DNA of 38,779 bases from Erysipelotrichaceae bacterium (GCA_019415435.1 DXZE01000015.1:1-38779); one strand, 5' to 3'. Counted from the stretch's first letter, positions 31,303 to 38,725 are shown. The notes: generated by a model from the sequence alone, not told the origin. Numbers and translations are program-made.

Positions 31303-31527
31303 AAAAAGACATCCCGAATGAAAGGACGTCTTGCACGCGTTACCACCTTTATCTTCCTTCATAATGACTTATGAAGACACTCATTTGTTTTAACGGAGTT
31401 CTTCCGGAATATCCTGTTGGAATATTCTGCTCCGGGTTCATGTTCATCATTTTCACAGTACCATGTTTTCACCAGCCACATGCTCTCTGTACCTGCTTGA
31501 ATGAATACTCTTCCCTTCACTGCATTC
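31303..31527 (-). ncRNA. T-box riboswitch, methionine-specific
   Basis: Textbook elements occur in order on the minus strand: Stem I with AGAGAGC and the distal GGCTGGTGAAA, a specifier loop reading GAAC-ATG-AAC (ATG at 31439-31441), the T-box core AAAGGTGGTAACGCG (near 31338-31352) and a terminator (31306-31315 with 31324-31332, then TTTTTAT). The TGGT bulge pairs with the ACCA end of tRNA-Met, matching its A discriminator. Confidence 0.93.
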
Positions 31528-31533
31528 TTCAAC

Positions 31534-31562
31534 ATTATATGAAAAAATAACGTATTTGAAAA
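31534..31562 (-). promoter_or_regulatory. Promoter of the metG T-box transcript
   Basis: TTTTCA (31557-31562), a 17-nt spacer and TATAAT (31534-31539) on the minus strand. Confidence 0.6.
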
Positions 31563-31608
31563 GACAAGAGCACAATGTTAGTGATATCAACTATTTTTCA
31601 CTTTTCAG

Positions 31609-31671
31609 TATAATTACTTGTCTAAAAGTGCAAATCGGATATCAGAATGTTAACCCTTTCTTTTCTATAAT
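31609..31671 (+). promoter_or_regulatory. gatZ upstream region with two -10 candidates
   Basis: TATAAT occurs at 31609-31614 and 31666-31671. The second would give a leader of about 20 nt that just includes the GGAGGG site (31679-31684). Neither has a convincing -35 (CAGAAT sits 17 nt before the second), so an activator may be needed. Confidence 0.4.
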
Positions 31672-31696
31672 AATAGCAGGAGGGTTATATATTTAT

Positions 31697-33022
31697 ATGC
31701 CAAAGGAAAATCCATTAAAAAATATTGTACGTCTGCAGAAAGCAGGCAAACAGGTAGGTATCTACAGTGCATGTACATCTAACGGTCTGACACTCAGAGC
31801 ATGCATGCAGAGAGCAAAGGAAACAAATTCCATCCTGTTAATTGAAGCTACTGCCAACCAGGTAGACCAGTATGGCGGCTATACAGGTATGAAGCCGGCT
31901 GACTTCATGACATTCATTCAGAAGTTAGCTGCTGAAGAAGGACTGCCAATGAGTCAGATCATACTCGGTGGCGACCATCTGGGGCCTCTGACATTTGCAC
32001 ATTATAATGAAGATAAGGCAATGGCAGAAGCATCTGAATTAATCAGACAGTTCGTAGCTACAGGTTTCACAAAGATTCATATTGATACATCCATGAAGGT
32101 TGCATCTGATGATCCGAACACAAGATTATCTGATGAAGTCATCTCCAGAAGAGGTGCTGAACTGGCTATTGTCGCAGAGAATGCATATAAGGAATTATTA
32201 AAGAAGAATCCTGAGGCAATTCACCCTGTTTATATTGTAGGTTCTGAAGTTCCGATTCCAGGTGGATCCCAGCAGGCAGTTGATACAGGACTGCAGGTTA
32301 CCAGAGTAGAAGATTTCAAGAATACAGTTTCTATCTTTGAAAAGAGCTTCCATGAACATGGTCTTGATGAAGCATGGAATCAGGTTATCGGATTTGTTGT
32401 ACAGCCTGGGGTAGAAGAGAAGGATGCAGGATGCACACCTTATGATCGTTCCAAGGCTGTTGATCTGATGGCTTCCATCAAGGAATATCCTGACTTTGTA
32501 TTTGAAGGACATTCCACAGACTACCAGACAAAGTATGCTTTAAGAGAACTGGTAGAAGATGGTGTTGGTATTCTGAAAGTTGGCCCTGGTCTGACATTTG
32601 CGATGAGAGAAGGTTTATTCTCCCTTGCTTATGCAGAAAAGGAAGTATACAAGGATCAGCCTGAGAAACAGTCTCACTTCATGGAAGTACTGGATGAAGC
32701 CATGAAAAAAGATCCTAAATACTATGAACATCATTATCATGGTACAGATGCTGAGATTGCCTATAAGAGAAAGTTCTCCTTCTCTGACAGATGCAGATAC
32801 TATATGCCTCAGCCAGAAGTTGTAGAAGCACAGCAGAAGCTGTTTGATAACTTCAGGGATGGTGTTCCGTTAGGAGTATTAAGTCAGTTCATGCCTATTG
32901 CCTATACAAAGGTACGTGAAGGCAAACTGCATAATGATCCTGTATCTATCGTCAAGGATCGTGTTATTCATACAGTAGATGAATATCTGTACGCTTCCCA
33001 TCAGGAAGAAATCAAGTTCTAA
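31697..33022 (+). CDS. gatZ: D-tagatose-1,6-bisphosphate aldolase non-catalytic subunit (GatZ/KbaZ family)
   Basis: 441 aa. Family members stabilise and activate the catalytic class II aldolase GatY/KbaY in galactitol, N-acetylgalactosamine or tagatose breakdown. Recognisable blocks are GIYSACTSNGLTLRACM near residue 21, LGGDHLGPLTFAH near 93, KIHIDTSMKVASD near 129, VGSEVPIPGG near 177 and FEGHSTDYQT near 270. The ATG at 31697 follows GGAGGG at 12 nt; the longer frame is upstream DNA. No GatY/KbaY lies in the window, so the catalytic partner must be elsewhere. Whether it is GatZ or KbaZ cannot be decided from sequence. Confidence 0.88.
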   Translation: MPKENPLKNIVRLQKAGKQVGIYSACTSNGLTLRACMQRAKETNSILLIEATANQVDQYGGYTGMKPADFMTFIQKLAAEEGLPMSQIILGGDHLGPLTFAHYNEDKAMAEASELIRQFVATGFTKIHIDTSMKVASDDPNTRLSDEVISRRGAELAIVAENAYKELLKKNPEAIHPVYIVGSEVPIPGGSQQAVDTGLQVTRVEDFKNTVSIFEKSFHEHGLDEAWNQVIGFVVQPGVEEKDAGCTPYDRSKAVDLMASIKEYPDFVFEGHSTDYQTKYALRELVEDGVGILKVGPGLTFAMREGLFSLAYAEKEVYKDQPEKQSHFMEVLDEAMKKDPKYYEHHYHGTDAEIAYKRKFSFSDRCRYYMPQPEVVEAQQKLFDNFRDGVPLGVLSQFMPIAYTKVREGKLHNDPVSIVKDRVIHTVDEYLYASHQEEIKF

Positions 33023-33039
33023 TTAACAAATATACTGAA

Positions 33040-33069
33040 CCCCTGGAGCTAATATTCCAGAGGTTTTTT
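33040..33069 (+). terminator. Terminator of gatZ
   Basis: CCCCTGGA pairs with TCCAGAGG (33040-33047 with 33056-33063, one mismatch), followed by TTTTTT. Confidence 0.8.
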
Positions 33070-33115
33070 ATTATGAATATTTTCTGTTATGATTCGCTTA
33101 AACATGTATCTTGAA

Positions 33116-33150
33116 AAAGATGATCAACCCTTTTGGAATTGATCATCTTT
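33116..33150 (-). terminator. Bidirectional terminator after the TPR-like gene
   Basis: A perfect 12-bp stem AAAGATGATCAA / TTGATCATCTTT (33116-33127 with 33139-33150), with T-rich sequence on both sides. Confidence 0.85.
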
Positions 33151-33153
33151 CTT

Positions 33154-33864
33154 TTATGCCTTGATATTCAGAATCGTACTGTAGTCCTTTGAGGATAACA
33201 TTGATTCTACTGATTCATGATAACTGGTCTGTCTTAACTTAGGCTCTGCTTTCTCTAATGCAAGCTGGCACTGTTTCTTATCTCCCTTGAGATAGTAAGA
33301 CTGGGCTGCTTTATAGTAAGTAACTCCAGCCGGAATATCATCCTTCAGATTCTTAGCCCTGGTCATTAATTCAGAGGCATATTTACCATCATGTTCAAGC
33401 TGAATGGCATTTGTATATGTGGCATCCTGCATCATTGCTTCATGAGACTTTCTCTGTTTCTTTGTCAGATCCTTGTCATAGTTCTTCTTCATAGCCGCAA
33501 ATACTTCTTTGGCTTTATCAGGATTATTCTGACCTATGTACCATGTTAATTCTTTCTGCTGTACAAGGAATCTGTCTGCCGGACGTAATTTATAGGCATC
33601 TGCACGATCAAACGCTGCCTGTATCTTCTCTTTATCGTCTTTCATTAACCAGGCATCAATAGACATTAAGACTCTTAATTTTTTGGAAAAGAAAACCCTG
33701 GCAGAAGTGGAATCCAGTTCTTTTAAATACGCATCCGCATCTCCATTCTTATATAGAAGAATAGACATATAGGCTACTTCTCTTGTGGAATAGAATGTCC
33801 ATGCAATATACAGAACAATTCCTATAGCCAGTAATATCAGAAAATATTTTAATGTTTCACTCAT
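33154..33864 (-). CDS. Membrane-anchored TPR-like protein, function unknown
   Basis: 236 aa. One N-terminal transmembrane helix (about residues 7-25) is followed by an all-helical region with TPR-like spacing, such as KAKEVFAAMKKNYD near 118 and TYYKAAQSYYLKGDKKQCQLALEKAEP near 182-208. The tail should be cytoplasmic or external depending on topology; the short N-terminus (MSETLKYF) gives no strong cue. GGAGG is 5 nt before the ATG. No enzyme motif is seen. It is divergent from the small acidic-tail gene, with a 74-bp AT-rich gap. Not recognised as a named family. Confidence 0.65.
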   Translation of the reverse strand: MSETLKYFLILLAIGIVLYIAWTFYSTREVAYMSILLYKNGDADAYLKELDSTSARVFFSKKLRVLMSIDAWLMKDDKEKIQAAFDRADAYKLRPADRFLVQQKELTWYIGQNNPDKAKEVFAAMKKNYDKDLTKKQRKSHEAMMQDATYTNAIQLEHDGKYASELMTRAKNLKDDIPAGVTYYKAAQSYYLKGDKKQCQLALEKAEPKLRQTSYHESVESMLSSKDYSTILNIKA

Positions 33865-33938
33865 AAACTACCTCCGTATTCATACGTTATTATGAATTAT
33901 ATGCTAACATCTAATATTATAAGGAGATTAAATCATTA

Positions 33939-34247
33939 ATGGAAAAAAGTCCGGTTATTGTGGCAGTAATTATTATAGCGGTGATTGCCATCTACTATGT
34001 TGTTTCAAAGAAGAAGATCATGAATAAAGTGAAGAATAACGAAGAATACAAGGTTCCGCTCAGTGATGATGTTCAGTCAGTTTATTACGATAAGTATGAG
34101 AAAAAGATGGCTGAATTAAAAGAACAGGAAGAAAAAGAGAAACAGGAATCTTCAGAAACTGATGATACTGCAGAATCAACCGAAACTACTGATACACCAG
34201 AATCTATCGAAACAACTGAAACTGCTGATAAAACAGACGATAAGTAA
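33939..34247 (+). CDS. Small membrane protein with an acidic Thr/Glu-rich tail
   Basis: 102 aa. A single helix near residues 5-21 (VIVAVIIIAVIAIYYVV) is followed by a basic KKKIMNKVK segment, then a charged helix and a low-complexity tail of about 30 residues rich in Thr, Glu and Asp (repeated E-T/T-E/T-D units). The basic segment places the tail in the cytoplasm. AAGGAG is 12 nt before the ATG. A strong terminator follows the stop. No homologous family recognised; it may associate with the PTS region only by position. Confidence 0.6.
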   Translation: MEKSPVIVAVIIIAVIAIYYVVSKKKIMNKVKNNEEYKVPLSDDVQSVYYDKYEKKMAELKEQEEKEKQESSETDDTAESTETTDTPESIETTETADKTDDK

Positions 34248-34275
34248 AAGAGCACCCGAAGGTGCTCTTTATTTT
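34248..34275 (+). terminator. Bidirectional terminator between the acidic-tail gene and the PTS operon
   Basis: AAGAGCACC, loop CGAA, GGTGCTCTT (34248-34256 with 34261-34269), followed by TATTTT on the plus strand. The PTS operon ends 16 bp away on the other strand and can use the reverse hairpin. Confidence 0.88.
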
Positions 34276-34290
34276 AAGCTTTCTTAAGAA

Positions 34291-35172
34291 TTAAGAATGC
34301 CATGGAACTGGAACGAGTGATATATAGTCACCAGACCAGATACCGAATGCGCAGCCTACGATACCAATGACGAGGAGCAGGAGAATGCACTTTGTTGCTG
34401 TCCAGCCCTTTTTCTTGATCAGGTTGTAGCACATTAATGTTAATGCTAATGGGATCAGTGCTGGCAGGATACTATCTAACAGACCCTGAATGACAATGAA
34501 CTGTGCCTTGCCATCTGCATCTGTTCCGTTAGGAATCTTCATACCAAGTGTTGTAGCACCATAGTTGCAAGTCAGAGCACCGACAACGAATACACCAAGC
34601 ATAGAAGCTGCATGTGTGAATTCACGAGCATTTGCGGTCAGAACTTCGATAGCCTTTGTGCCCATATCATAGGACATGTACATCAGCCAGTAACGAAGCA
34701 GCATCTGAACACCAAATGTGATCAGGAAGTAGATGATTGGTCCAGCTGCACTGCCGGCGATAGCCATGTTAGCTGTGATACCAGCTGTGATAGGAACCAG
34801 TGTGAACCAGAACAGAGCATCACCGATACCGCCCAGAGGTCCCATTGCTGCGACACGTACGGCACGGATTGAGTTGATGTCAGCCTTGTTCTGTTCCATT
34901 GACAGAACGATACCCATAACGAATGTTACGAGGAATGGATGAGTGTTAAAGAACTCAAGGTTATGTTTCATAGACAGAGACAGATCATGCTTGTTTGTAT
35001 GAATCTTCTCAAGTCCTGGAAGGATAGACCAGAGCCAGCCGCCGGCCTGCATTCTTTCATAGTTGAAGGATGCCTGCAGGTTCATGGATCTCCAGACCAT
35101 CTTGTTCAGCGTCTTCTTATCAAGAGGCGCAGCAGGTGTCAAATCCTGATATACTAATTCTTCAGATGCCAT
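34291..35172 (-). CDS. PTS mannose/fructose/sorbose family IID component
   Basis: Membrane subunit that with IIC forms the sugar channel. 293 aa with the family start LDKKTLNKMVWRSMNLQASFNYERMQAGGW (near 18-46), the MGPLGGIGDALFWF block (near 109-122) and C-terminal hydrophobic helices. The start ATG at 35170-35172 has GGAGGAGG 8 nt upstream and overlaps the IIC stop by 11 bp; a GTG seven codons earlier is inside IIC. Together with IIB and IIC it resembles AgaD/ManZ/SorM systems, but substrate specificity cannot be read directly. Confidence 0.93.
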   Translation of the reverse strand: MASEELVYQDLTPAAPLDKKTLNKMVWRSMNLQASFNYERMQAGGWLWSILPGLEKIHTNKHDLSLSMKHNLEFFNTHPFLVTFVMGIVLSMEQNKADINSIRAVRVAAMGPLGGIGDALFWFTLVPITAGITANMAIAGSAAGPIIYFLITFGVQMLLRYWLMYMSYDMGTKAIEVLTANAREFTHAASMLGVFVVGALTCNYGATTLGMKIPNGTDADGKAQFIVIQGLLDSILPALIPLALTLMCYNLIKKKGWTATKCILLLLVIGIVGCAFGIWSGDYISLVPVPWHS

Positions 35173-35956
35173 CTTCGCTTCCTCCTCCTGCACTTGTAAT
35201 ATTCTTAATCTTTACATTTGTGTTGTAGTCATACAGTGCAATAGCGACACCGATGAATGCAACAAGGATCAATGTAGCTCCGGATGTTGCGTCAACATTT
35301 CCGAATAATGCTGCAGCTGCGAAACCAGCAAGGTAAATACCCCACATATCATCAGCAAGCATAATCTTCAGCAGAACTGCAAATCCAGAATATCTCATCA
35401 TACCACCGGCAGCACCAAGACCACCCATGATGAAGGAGAAGTATCTGCTAGAAGACAGGTTAGACAGTGCTGTACCAGCAGCTTCGCCGCCTACATAAGC
35501 AATAACAGCGAGCACTGCGAACAGGGCACCCAGGATGCACATTGCTGTCAGGTTAACCTTTGTGATTCCGGATGGATCAGCATTTTCAGCTGCTTCATCA
35601 GCCTTGGCCATCAGTCCGGATGTCAGTGTGAATGTTAATGTAACTGCGTACTGACCGAAGATGGAGAATACTACGGCAAGTCCGAGAGCCTGATCAACAC
35701 CAAGGTGAGATCTGACTGCGAAAATCATAGCTACGATTCCGCCAAGAACGGCGTTCGGTGGCTGAGCTCCGCCGACAGGCATGTTACCAACCATCATAAG
35801 TTCATATGTACCACCTACGACAAGGCCGGTCTTAACATCGCCAAGGATTGCGCCAATGATAGGGCAGGCAATGATTGGACGATAGAGAAGTTCTGTCAGC
35901 GAGAACTGGTCAATTGCAAAGATAAATGTAACGATTGCTAATAATACAATTTGCAT
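35162..35956 (-). CDS. PTS mannose/fructose/sorbose family IIC component
   Basis: 264 aa, hydrophobic throughout, with about eight segments. Typical EIIC-Man features are the N-terminal FAIDQFSLTELLYRPI, the GGTYELMMVGNMPVGGAQPPNAVLGGIVA block (near 48-76) and ILGALFAVLAV. AGAGAGG lies 9 nt before the ATG. It sits 72 bp downstream of IIB and overlaps IID, giving the usual IIB-IIC-IID order. The substrate is unknown; the GatZ gene nearby suggests a galactosamine or tagatose-type sugar. Confidence 0.93.
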   Translation of the reverse strand: MQIVLLAIVTFIFAIDQFSLTELLYRPIIACPIIGAILGDVKTGLVVGGTYELMMVGNMPVGGAQPPNAVLGGIVAMIFAVRSHLGVDQALGLAVVFSIFGQYAVTLTFTLTSGLMAKADEAAENADPSGITKVNLTAMCILGALFAVLAVIAYVGGEAAGTALSNLSSSRYFSFIMGGLGAAGGMMRYSGFAVLLKIMLADDMWGIYLAGFAAAALFGNVDATSGATLILVAFIGVAIALYDYNTNVKIKNITSAGGGSEDGI

Positions 35957-36028
35957 ATTGATTCTATCCTCTCTTATTTAATTGTACAAATCTTTGAAAA
36001 ACGAAAATTGGAATGATTCCTGCAGAAA

Positions 36029-36505
36029 TTATTTGAATAATTTGTTGATGTCTTCAGCAGGTTCCTGTGGCACTCTGCGAATCTCCAGTTCTACGCCGAG
36101 TTCCTGCAGTTTCCTGAATGCTGCAACATCTTCGTCATCAACAGCTACAGATCCTGCGACCTGCCGCTTTCCTTCTGCCATGTGCATGTTACCGATGTTG
36201 ACCTTCTTGATCGGTACGCCGCCTTCAACGAGTTTCAGTACGTCTTCCGGATTTTCACAAATCAGGAAAATATGCTGTTTCGGTGAAGCTTTGTGAATGG
36301 TAGAGATTGTCTTATCCAGTGTCCAGTATCTAGTCTGGGCATAGGATGGAGCAGCCATGTCCATAAGACCCTGACGCAGCTTATTGTTTGCTACATCATC
36401 ATTGGCTACCAGCAGCAGATTAGCTCCAATGGATCCAGACCACTGGGTCGCAACCTGTCCGTGAATCAGACGATTGTCAATTCTGCATAATACTATGTCA
36501 GGCAA
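36029..36505 (-). CDS. PTS mannose/fructose/sorbose family IIB component
   Basis: 158 aa cytoplasmic phosphocarrier. The phosphorylated residue is His15 in RIDNRLIHGQV, and ANDDVANN (near 34) and GNMHM (near 105) are typical of the family. The start is TTG at 36503-36505, because the usual M-P-x-I-V-L-x-R-I-D start aligns there; GGGGGG lies 6 nt upstream. The first gene of IIB-IIC-IID. The operon has no IIA, so His15 must be charged by a IIA made elsewhere. Confidence 0.93.
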   Translation of the reverse strand: MPDIVLCRIDNRLIHGQVATQWSGSIGANLLLVANDDVANNKLRQGLMDMAAPSYAQTRYWTLDKTISTIHKASPKQHIFLICENPEDVLKLVEGGVPIKKVNIGNMHMAEGKRQVAGSVAVDDEDVAAFRKLQELGVELEIRRVPQEPAEDINKLFK

Positions 36506-36589
36506 CTATAACCCCCCTTTCTCCTTCCTGTTTGATTGATTAGAACGAGTGCTGGTCAACACTTTCACTCTTTCTGTGATTATCATAAA

Positions 36590-36603
36590 TGAAATCGTTT
36601 ACA
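36590..36603 (-). promoter_or_regulatory. cre site at the PTS promoter (CcpA operator)
   Basis: TGTAAACGATTTCA on the minus strand matches the Bacillota cre consensus TGWAANCGNTNWCA at every fixed position. It lies at the predicted transcription start, as expected for repression. Confidence 0.85.
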
Positions 36604-36608
36604 TCTTC

Positions 36609-36637
36609 TTTATATTTTCTGTTCATTTAGGTGTAAT
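36609..36637 (-). promoter_or_regulatory. Promoter candidate of the IIB-IIC-IID operon
   Basis: ATTACA (36632-36637), a 17-nt spacer and TATAAA (36609-36614) on the minus strand. The weak -35 fits activator dependence on the divergent AraC protein. The 5' UTR would be about 100 nt. Confidence 0.5.
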
Positions 36638-36710
36638 TTTCGGTATTTGGAATTTTTTAATTCTCGATTTTTGACAGTTTGTATTTTCCGGTACTCTGGC
36701 ACTCTTTCGC

Positions 36711-36724
36711 TGTAAGCGCTAACA
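36711..36724 (+). promoter_or_regulatory. Second cre site between the PTS operon and the AraC gene
   Basis: TGTAAGCGCTAACA matches TGWAANCGNTNWCA at every fixed position. It is 14 bp upstream of the araC-type -35 and about 110 bp upstream of the PTS start. Confidence 0.85.
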
Positions 36725-36738
36725 TATTGATATATCTG

Positions 36739-36766
36739 TTGTAGCATGCTATATTTTATTTATACT
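36739..36766 (+). promoter_or_regulatory. Promoter of the AraC-type regulator
   Basis: TTGTAG (36739-36744), a 16-nt spacer and TATACT (36761-36766). Transcription would start near 36772, leaving a leader of only about 8 nt before the ATG at 36781. Confidence 0.5.
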
Positions 36767-36780
36767 TTTTGGTAAAAAAT

Positions 36781-37962
36781 ATGTTTGATAAAACGACAAG
36801 TACAACCTATCTGAAATATGGCATTGTTACATCTTCCTTTAAAAAGAGGAAGGACTTATTCAAAGTGCGTATCACTGTTACTGATGATACTGTTGAAAAA
36901 GTAACAAGCTATGATAAGTCAGTTTATATAGATCCTATAGAAGGTATGGGAATGTTACGGGTATTAAAAGATCCGGAACTGGATTCCTTTGATAACTTTG
37001 CATTGCACAGAGGCATCAAGATCAATGCCGATACATACTTTGCATTAGTTCCGATGCATGGAAGATTGGTTTTTGACATATACTTCCATGGCGATGCAGC
37101 TAAGCGAGTCAGGACATTGTCCACTCCTTATAAATATCACCATATTGTACCAACTCTTCGCATAAATGAGATATTGGCATATTACTATGTTGTTAAAAGA
37201 CCGGGTTATGTATTTGATGGTGAGGTACATGACTTCTATGAATTGACATATGTAGATCATGGTTCTCTTGAAACAAGAGTTGATAAAACAATATATCAGG
37301 TAAATGCCAACCAATGCATTCTCTATGGTCCTCGTCAGTTCCATGATCAGCGTATTACTTCTGATGAAGCATGTTCTTACATGACAATTATCTTCCAGGC
37401 AGATGGTATTCATAACTCTTCCATGCTTAACAGAGTCTTTACTTTAACCAGAGCCTTATTAGTAGATGTCAATGACTTTGTTAAAGCTACAGATGAAGTC
37501 GGCGAATATCATGATGATGCCATGATAGCTTCATTACAATATCTGTTAGTTGCCATGCAGTTACATACGAGCAATGAAGAAAACATAGCTCCTATTTCTC
37601 CTATCAACCAGCACTTTGAAGATCAGCTGATGGAAGAAATCGTAGAATATATTAATAAGCATCTCTATGAACCATTACCGGTAGATCAGGTATGTGATCG
37701 TTTCTCCATATCACGTTCTACCTTACAGAACTTATTCCGTAATAACCTGAAGATATCTCCAAAGCAGTATATTAATAATGCCAAGCTTTACAGAAGCCGT
37801 ACATTAATCCGCTCTGGTGATCATACAATCTCAGAAGTAGCATCCATGCTTGGATTCAACAGTATTCACTACTTCTCCCGTAAGTTCACTGCTTACTATG
37901 GAGTTACACCTAGTGAATATTCCAGAAAGATATACGATCAGAAAGACACAAACAGTGAGTAG
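36781..37962 (+). CDS. AraC family transcriptional regulator with an extra N-terminal domain
   Basis: 393 aa. The last 100 residues hold two helix-turn-helix motifs (DQVCDRFSISRSTLQNLFRNNLKISPKQYI, then ISEVASMLGFNSIHYFSRKFTAYYGVTPSEY). Residues about 130-225 are an AraC-type cupin (RPGYVFDGEVHDFYELTYVDHGSLET) that should bind the effector. The first 120 residues are an additional domain I do not recognise; most AraC proteins of this type are about 280-300 aa. The ATG at 36781 is preferred over TTG at 36769; neither has a clear Shine-Dalgarno. Its divergent position from the PTS operon makes it the likely regulator of that operon. Confidence 0.88.
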   Translation: MFDKTTSTTYLKYGIVTSSFKKRKDLFKVRITVTDDTVEKVTSYDKSVYIDPIEGMGMLRVLKDPELDSFDNFALHRGIKINADTYFALVPMHGRLVFDIYFHGDAAKRVRTLSTPYKYHHIVPTLRINEILAYYYVVKRPGYVFDGEVHDFYELTYVDHGSLETRVDKTIYQVNANQCILYGPRQFHDQRITSDEACSYMTIIFQADGIHNSSMLNRVFTLTRALLVDVNDFVKATDEVGEYHDDAMIASLQYLLVAMQLHTSNEENIAPISPINQHFEDQLMEEIVEYINKHLYEPLPVDQVCDRFSISRSTLQNLFRNNLKISPKQYINNAKLYRSRTLIRSGDHTISEVASMLGFNSIHYFSRKFTAYYGVTPSEYSRKIYDQKDTNSE

Positions 37963-37990
37963 CAGTCATAGTGTCAACTATGGCTGTTTT
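37961..37990 (+). terminator. Terminator of the AraC-type gene
   Basis: An 11-bp stem AGCAGTCATAG / CTATGGCTGTT (37961-37971 with 37978-37988, G-U pairs allowed), followed by TTTAT. It overlaps the stop codon. Confidence 0.85.
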
Positions 37991-38319
37991 TATATGCCTG
38001 TAGATCTAGCAGCGACATCATGTTTTGATCTGTTTACTGATGCATACTTACCAGAAAGATCATTGTCACCTTCAGAAATATTTATACCAGGATAGAGATC
38101 ATTCTTCTTTACACTGAATGTTCCTCTCTTAGGAGTATTGGAAATATCACTGTCACAGGTTAATTCAGCAACATGACCATCAAAGTCAATTGTAAAATTA
38201 ACAGATGTAGCTGCACCATTGGCTTTTGTTATCTGATAGCCTTCTGGAAGGCAAAGCTGCCGCAGACAGGTGAGCCAGGTGGTCTCAGGGTGTCTTACGC
38301 CTGGAATGATCATATTCAT
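37990..38319 (-). CDS. Hypothetical protein, possibly with a replaced or truncated N-terminus
   Basis: A 109-aa frame. From about residue 26 onward (EGYQITKANGAATSVNF and beyond) it looks like ordinary coding sequence with beta-strand character. The first 25 residues (HPETTWLTCLRQLCLP) are unlike the rest and are encoded by GC-rich, foldable DNA. This suggests that an older gene was joined to foreign or structured sequence near 38240. The ATG has no ribosome site. No domain recognised. Confidence 0.35.
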   Translation of the reverse strand: MNMIIPGVRHPETTWLTCLRQLCLPEGYQITKANGAATSVNFTIDFDGHVAELTCDSDISNTPKRGTFSVKKNDLYPGINISEGDNDLSGKYASVNRSKHDVAARSTGI

Positions 38320-38327
38320 TATTCAAT

Positions 38328-38427
38328 GTGGCAGTCACCCATTGCTTAAGTAAGCAGCTGTACTGGGGCCTGCCACCGCTGAGCACAGTCACTTACCAAA
38401 GCAATTCAGCTTTCTGACTCCGGCAGG
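38328..38427. repeat. Pair of mutually exclusive stem-loops
   Basis: Stem A pairs GTGGCAG (38328-38334) with CTGCCAC (38370-38376) and encloses nested CCCA/TGGG and TGCTT/AAGCA stems. Stem B pairs CCTGCC (38369-38374) with GGCAGG (38422-38427) and encloses AGTCA/TGACT and AAAGC/GCTTT. The two share 38370-38374, so only one can form at a time. It could be a structured RNA, an attenuator-like switch or the folded end of a mobile element. The strand is not resolved. Confidence 0.55.
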
Positions 38428-38436
38428 TCATCTAAG

Positions 38437-38580
38437 TTATAAGGTAGTTACCAACACTGTGCAAAACTGATTTAAAATTAATGCTGTGGCTGCAATGCTG
38501 CAGATTACAATCTTTGTGTCTCTGTGTAGCTTCGCATGAATGTTATCAATAATCTCTTTTACTTTATTTAAGAATTTCAT
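38437..38580 (-). CDS. Possible small membrane protein
   Basis: A 47-aa frame beginning MKFLNKVKEIIDNIHAKLHR, then a hydrophobic stretch (TKIVICSIAATALILNQ) and a short tail. The amphipathic, Lys-rich start followed by one membrane helix is plausible for a small membrane peptide or toxin. AGG is 11 nt upstream of the ATG, and a G-rich AGGAGG-like tract lies farther upstream. The evidence is limited to its composition. The alternative hairpins begin 10 bp after its stop. Confidence 0.35.
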   Translation of the reverse strand: MKFLNKVKEIIDNIHAKLHRDTKIVICSIAATALILNQFCTVLVTTL

Positions 38581-38725
38581 ACGTTTACCAGCCTATCTAC
38601 AGGAATTATTCCTCCCCCCCGCCAAGTCAGGTGAATTGTTGTTACTGGCTATTAGAACCATAACAATTTACAGACTGGAATAATATGTGCTGTTATTTTT
38701 ATCTGACAGTCCATTTTCTGGACAC

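Noticed and set aside
31282..31362. N-terminal extension of MetG by 27 residues
   Set aside because: The bases belong to the T-box terminator, and GGGAGG precedes the chosen ATG.
31556..31696. N-terminal extension of GatZ by 47 residues
   Set aside because: The extension has no family similarity, crosses two TATAAT boxes and the ribosome site, and the conserved start MPKENPLKNI follows GGAGGG.
33939..34247. Missing PTS IIA encoded by the small gene next to IID
   Set aside because: The protein is a single-helix membrane protein with a low-complexity tail and has no phosphorylatable His motif; it is also on the opposite strand.
36695..36715. Possible sigma-54 promoter (TGGCAC followed by TCGCT) for the AraC gene, since mannose-family PTS operons are often sigma-54 dependent
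   Set aside because: The -12 part deviates from TTGC, it points toward the regulator and not the PTS operon, and the regulator is AraC-type rather than a LevR-type sigma-54 activator.
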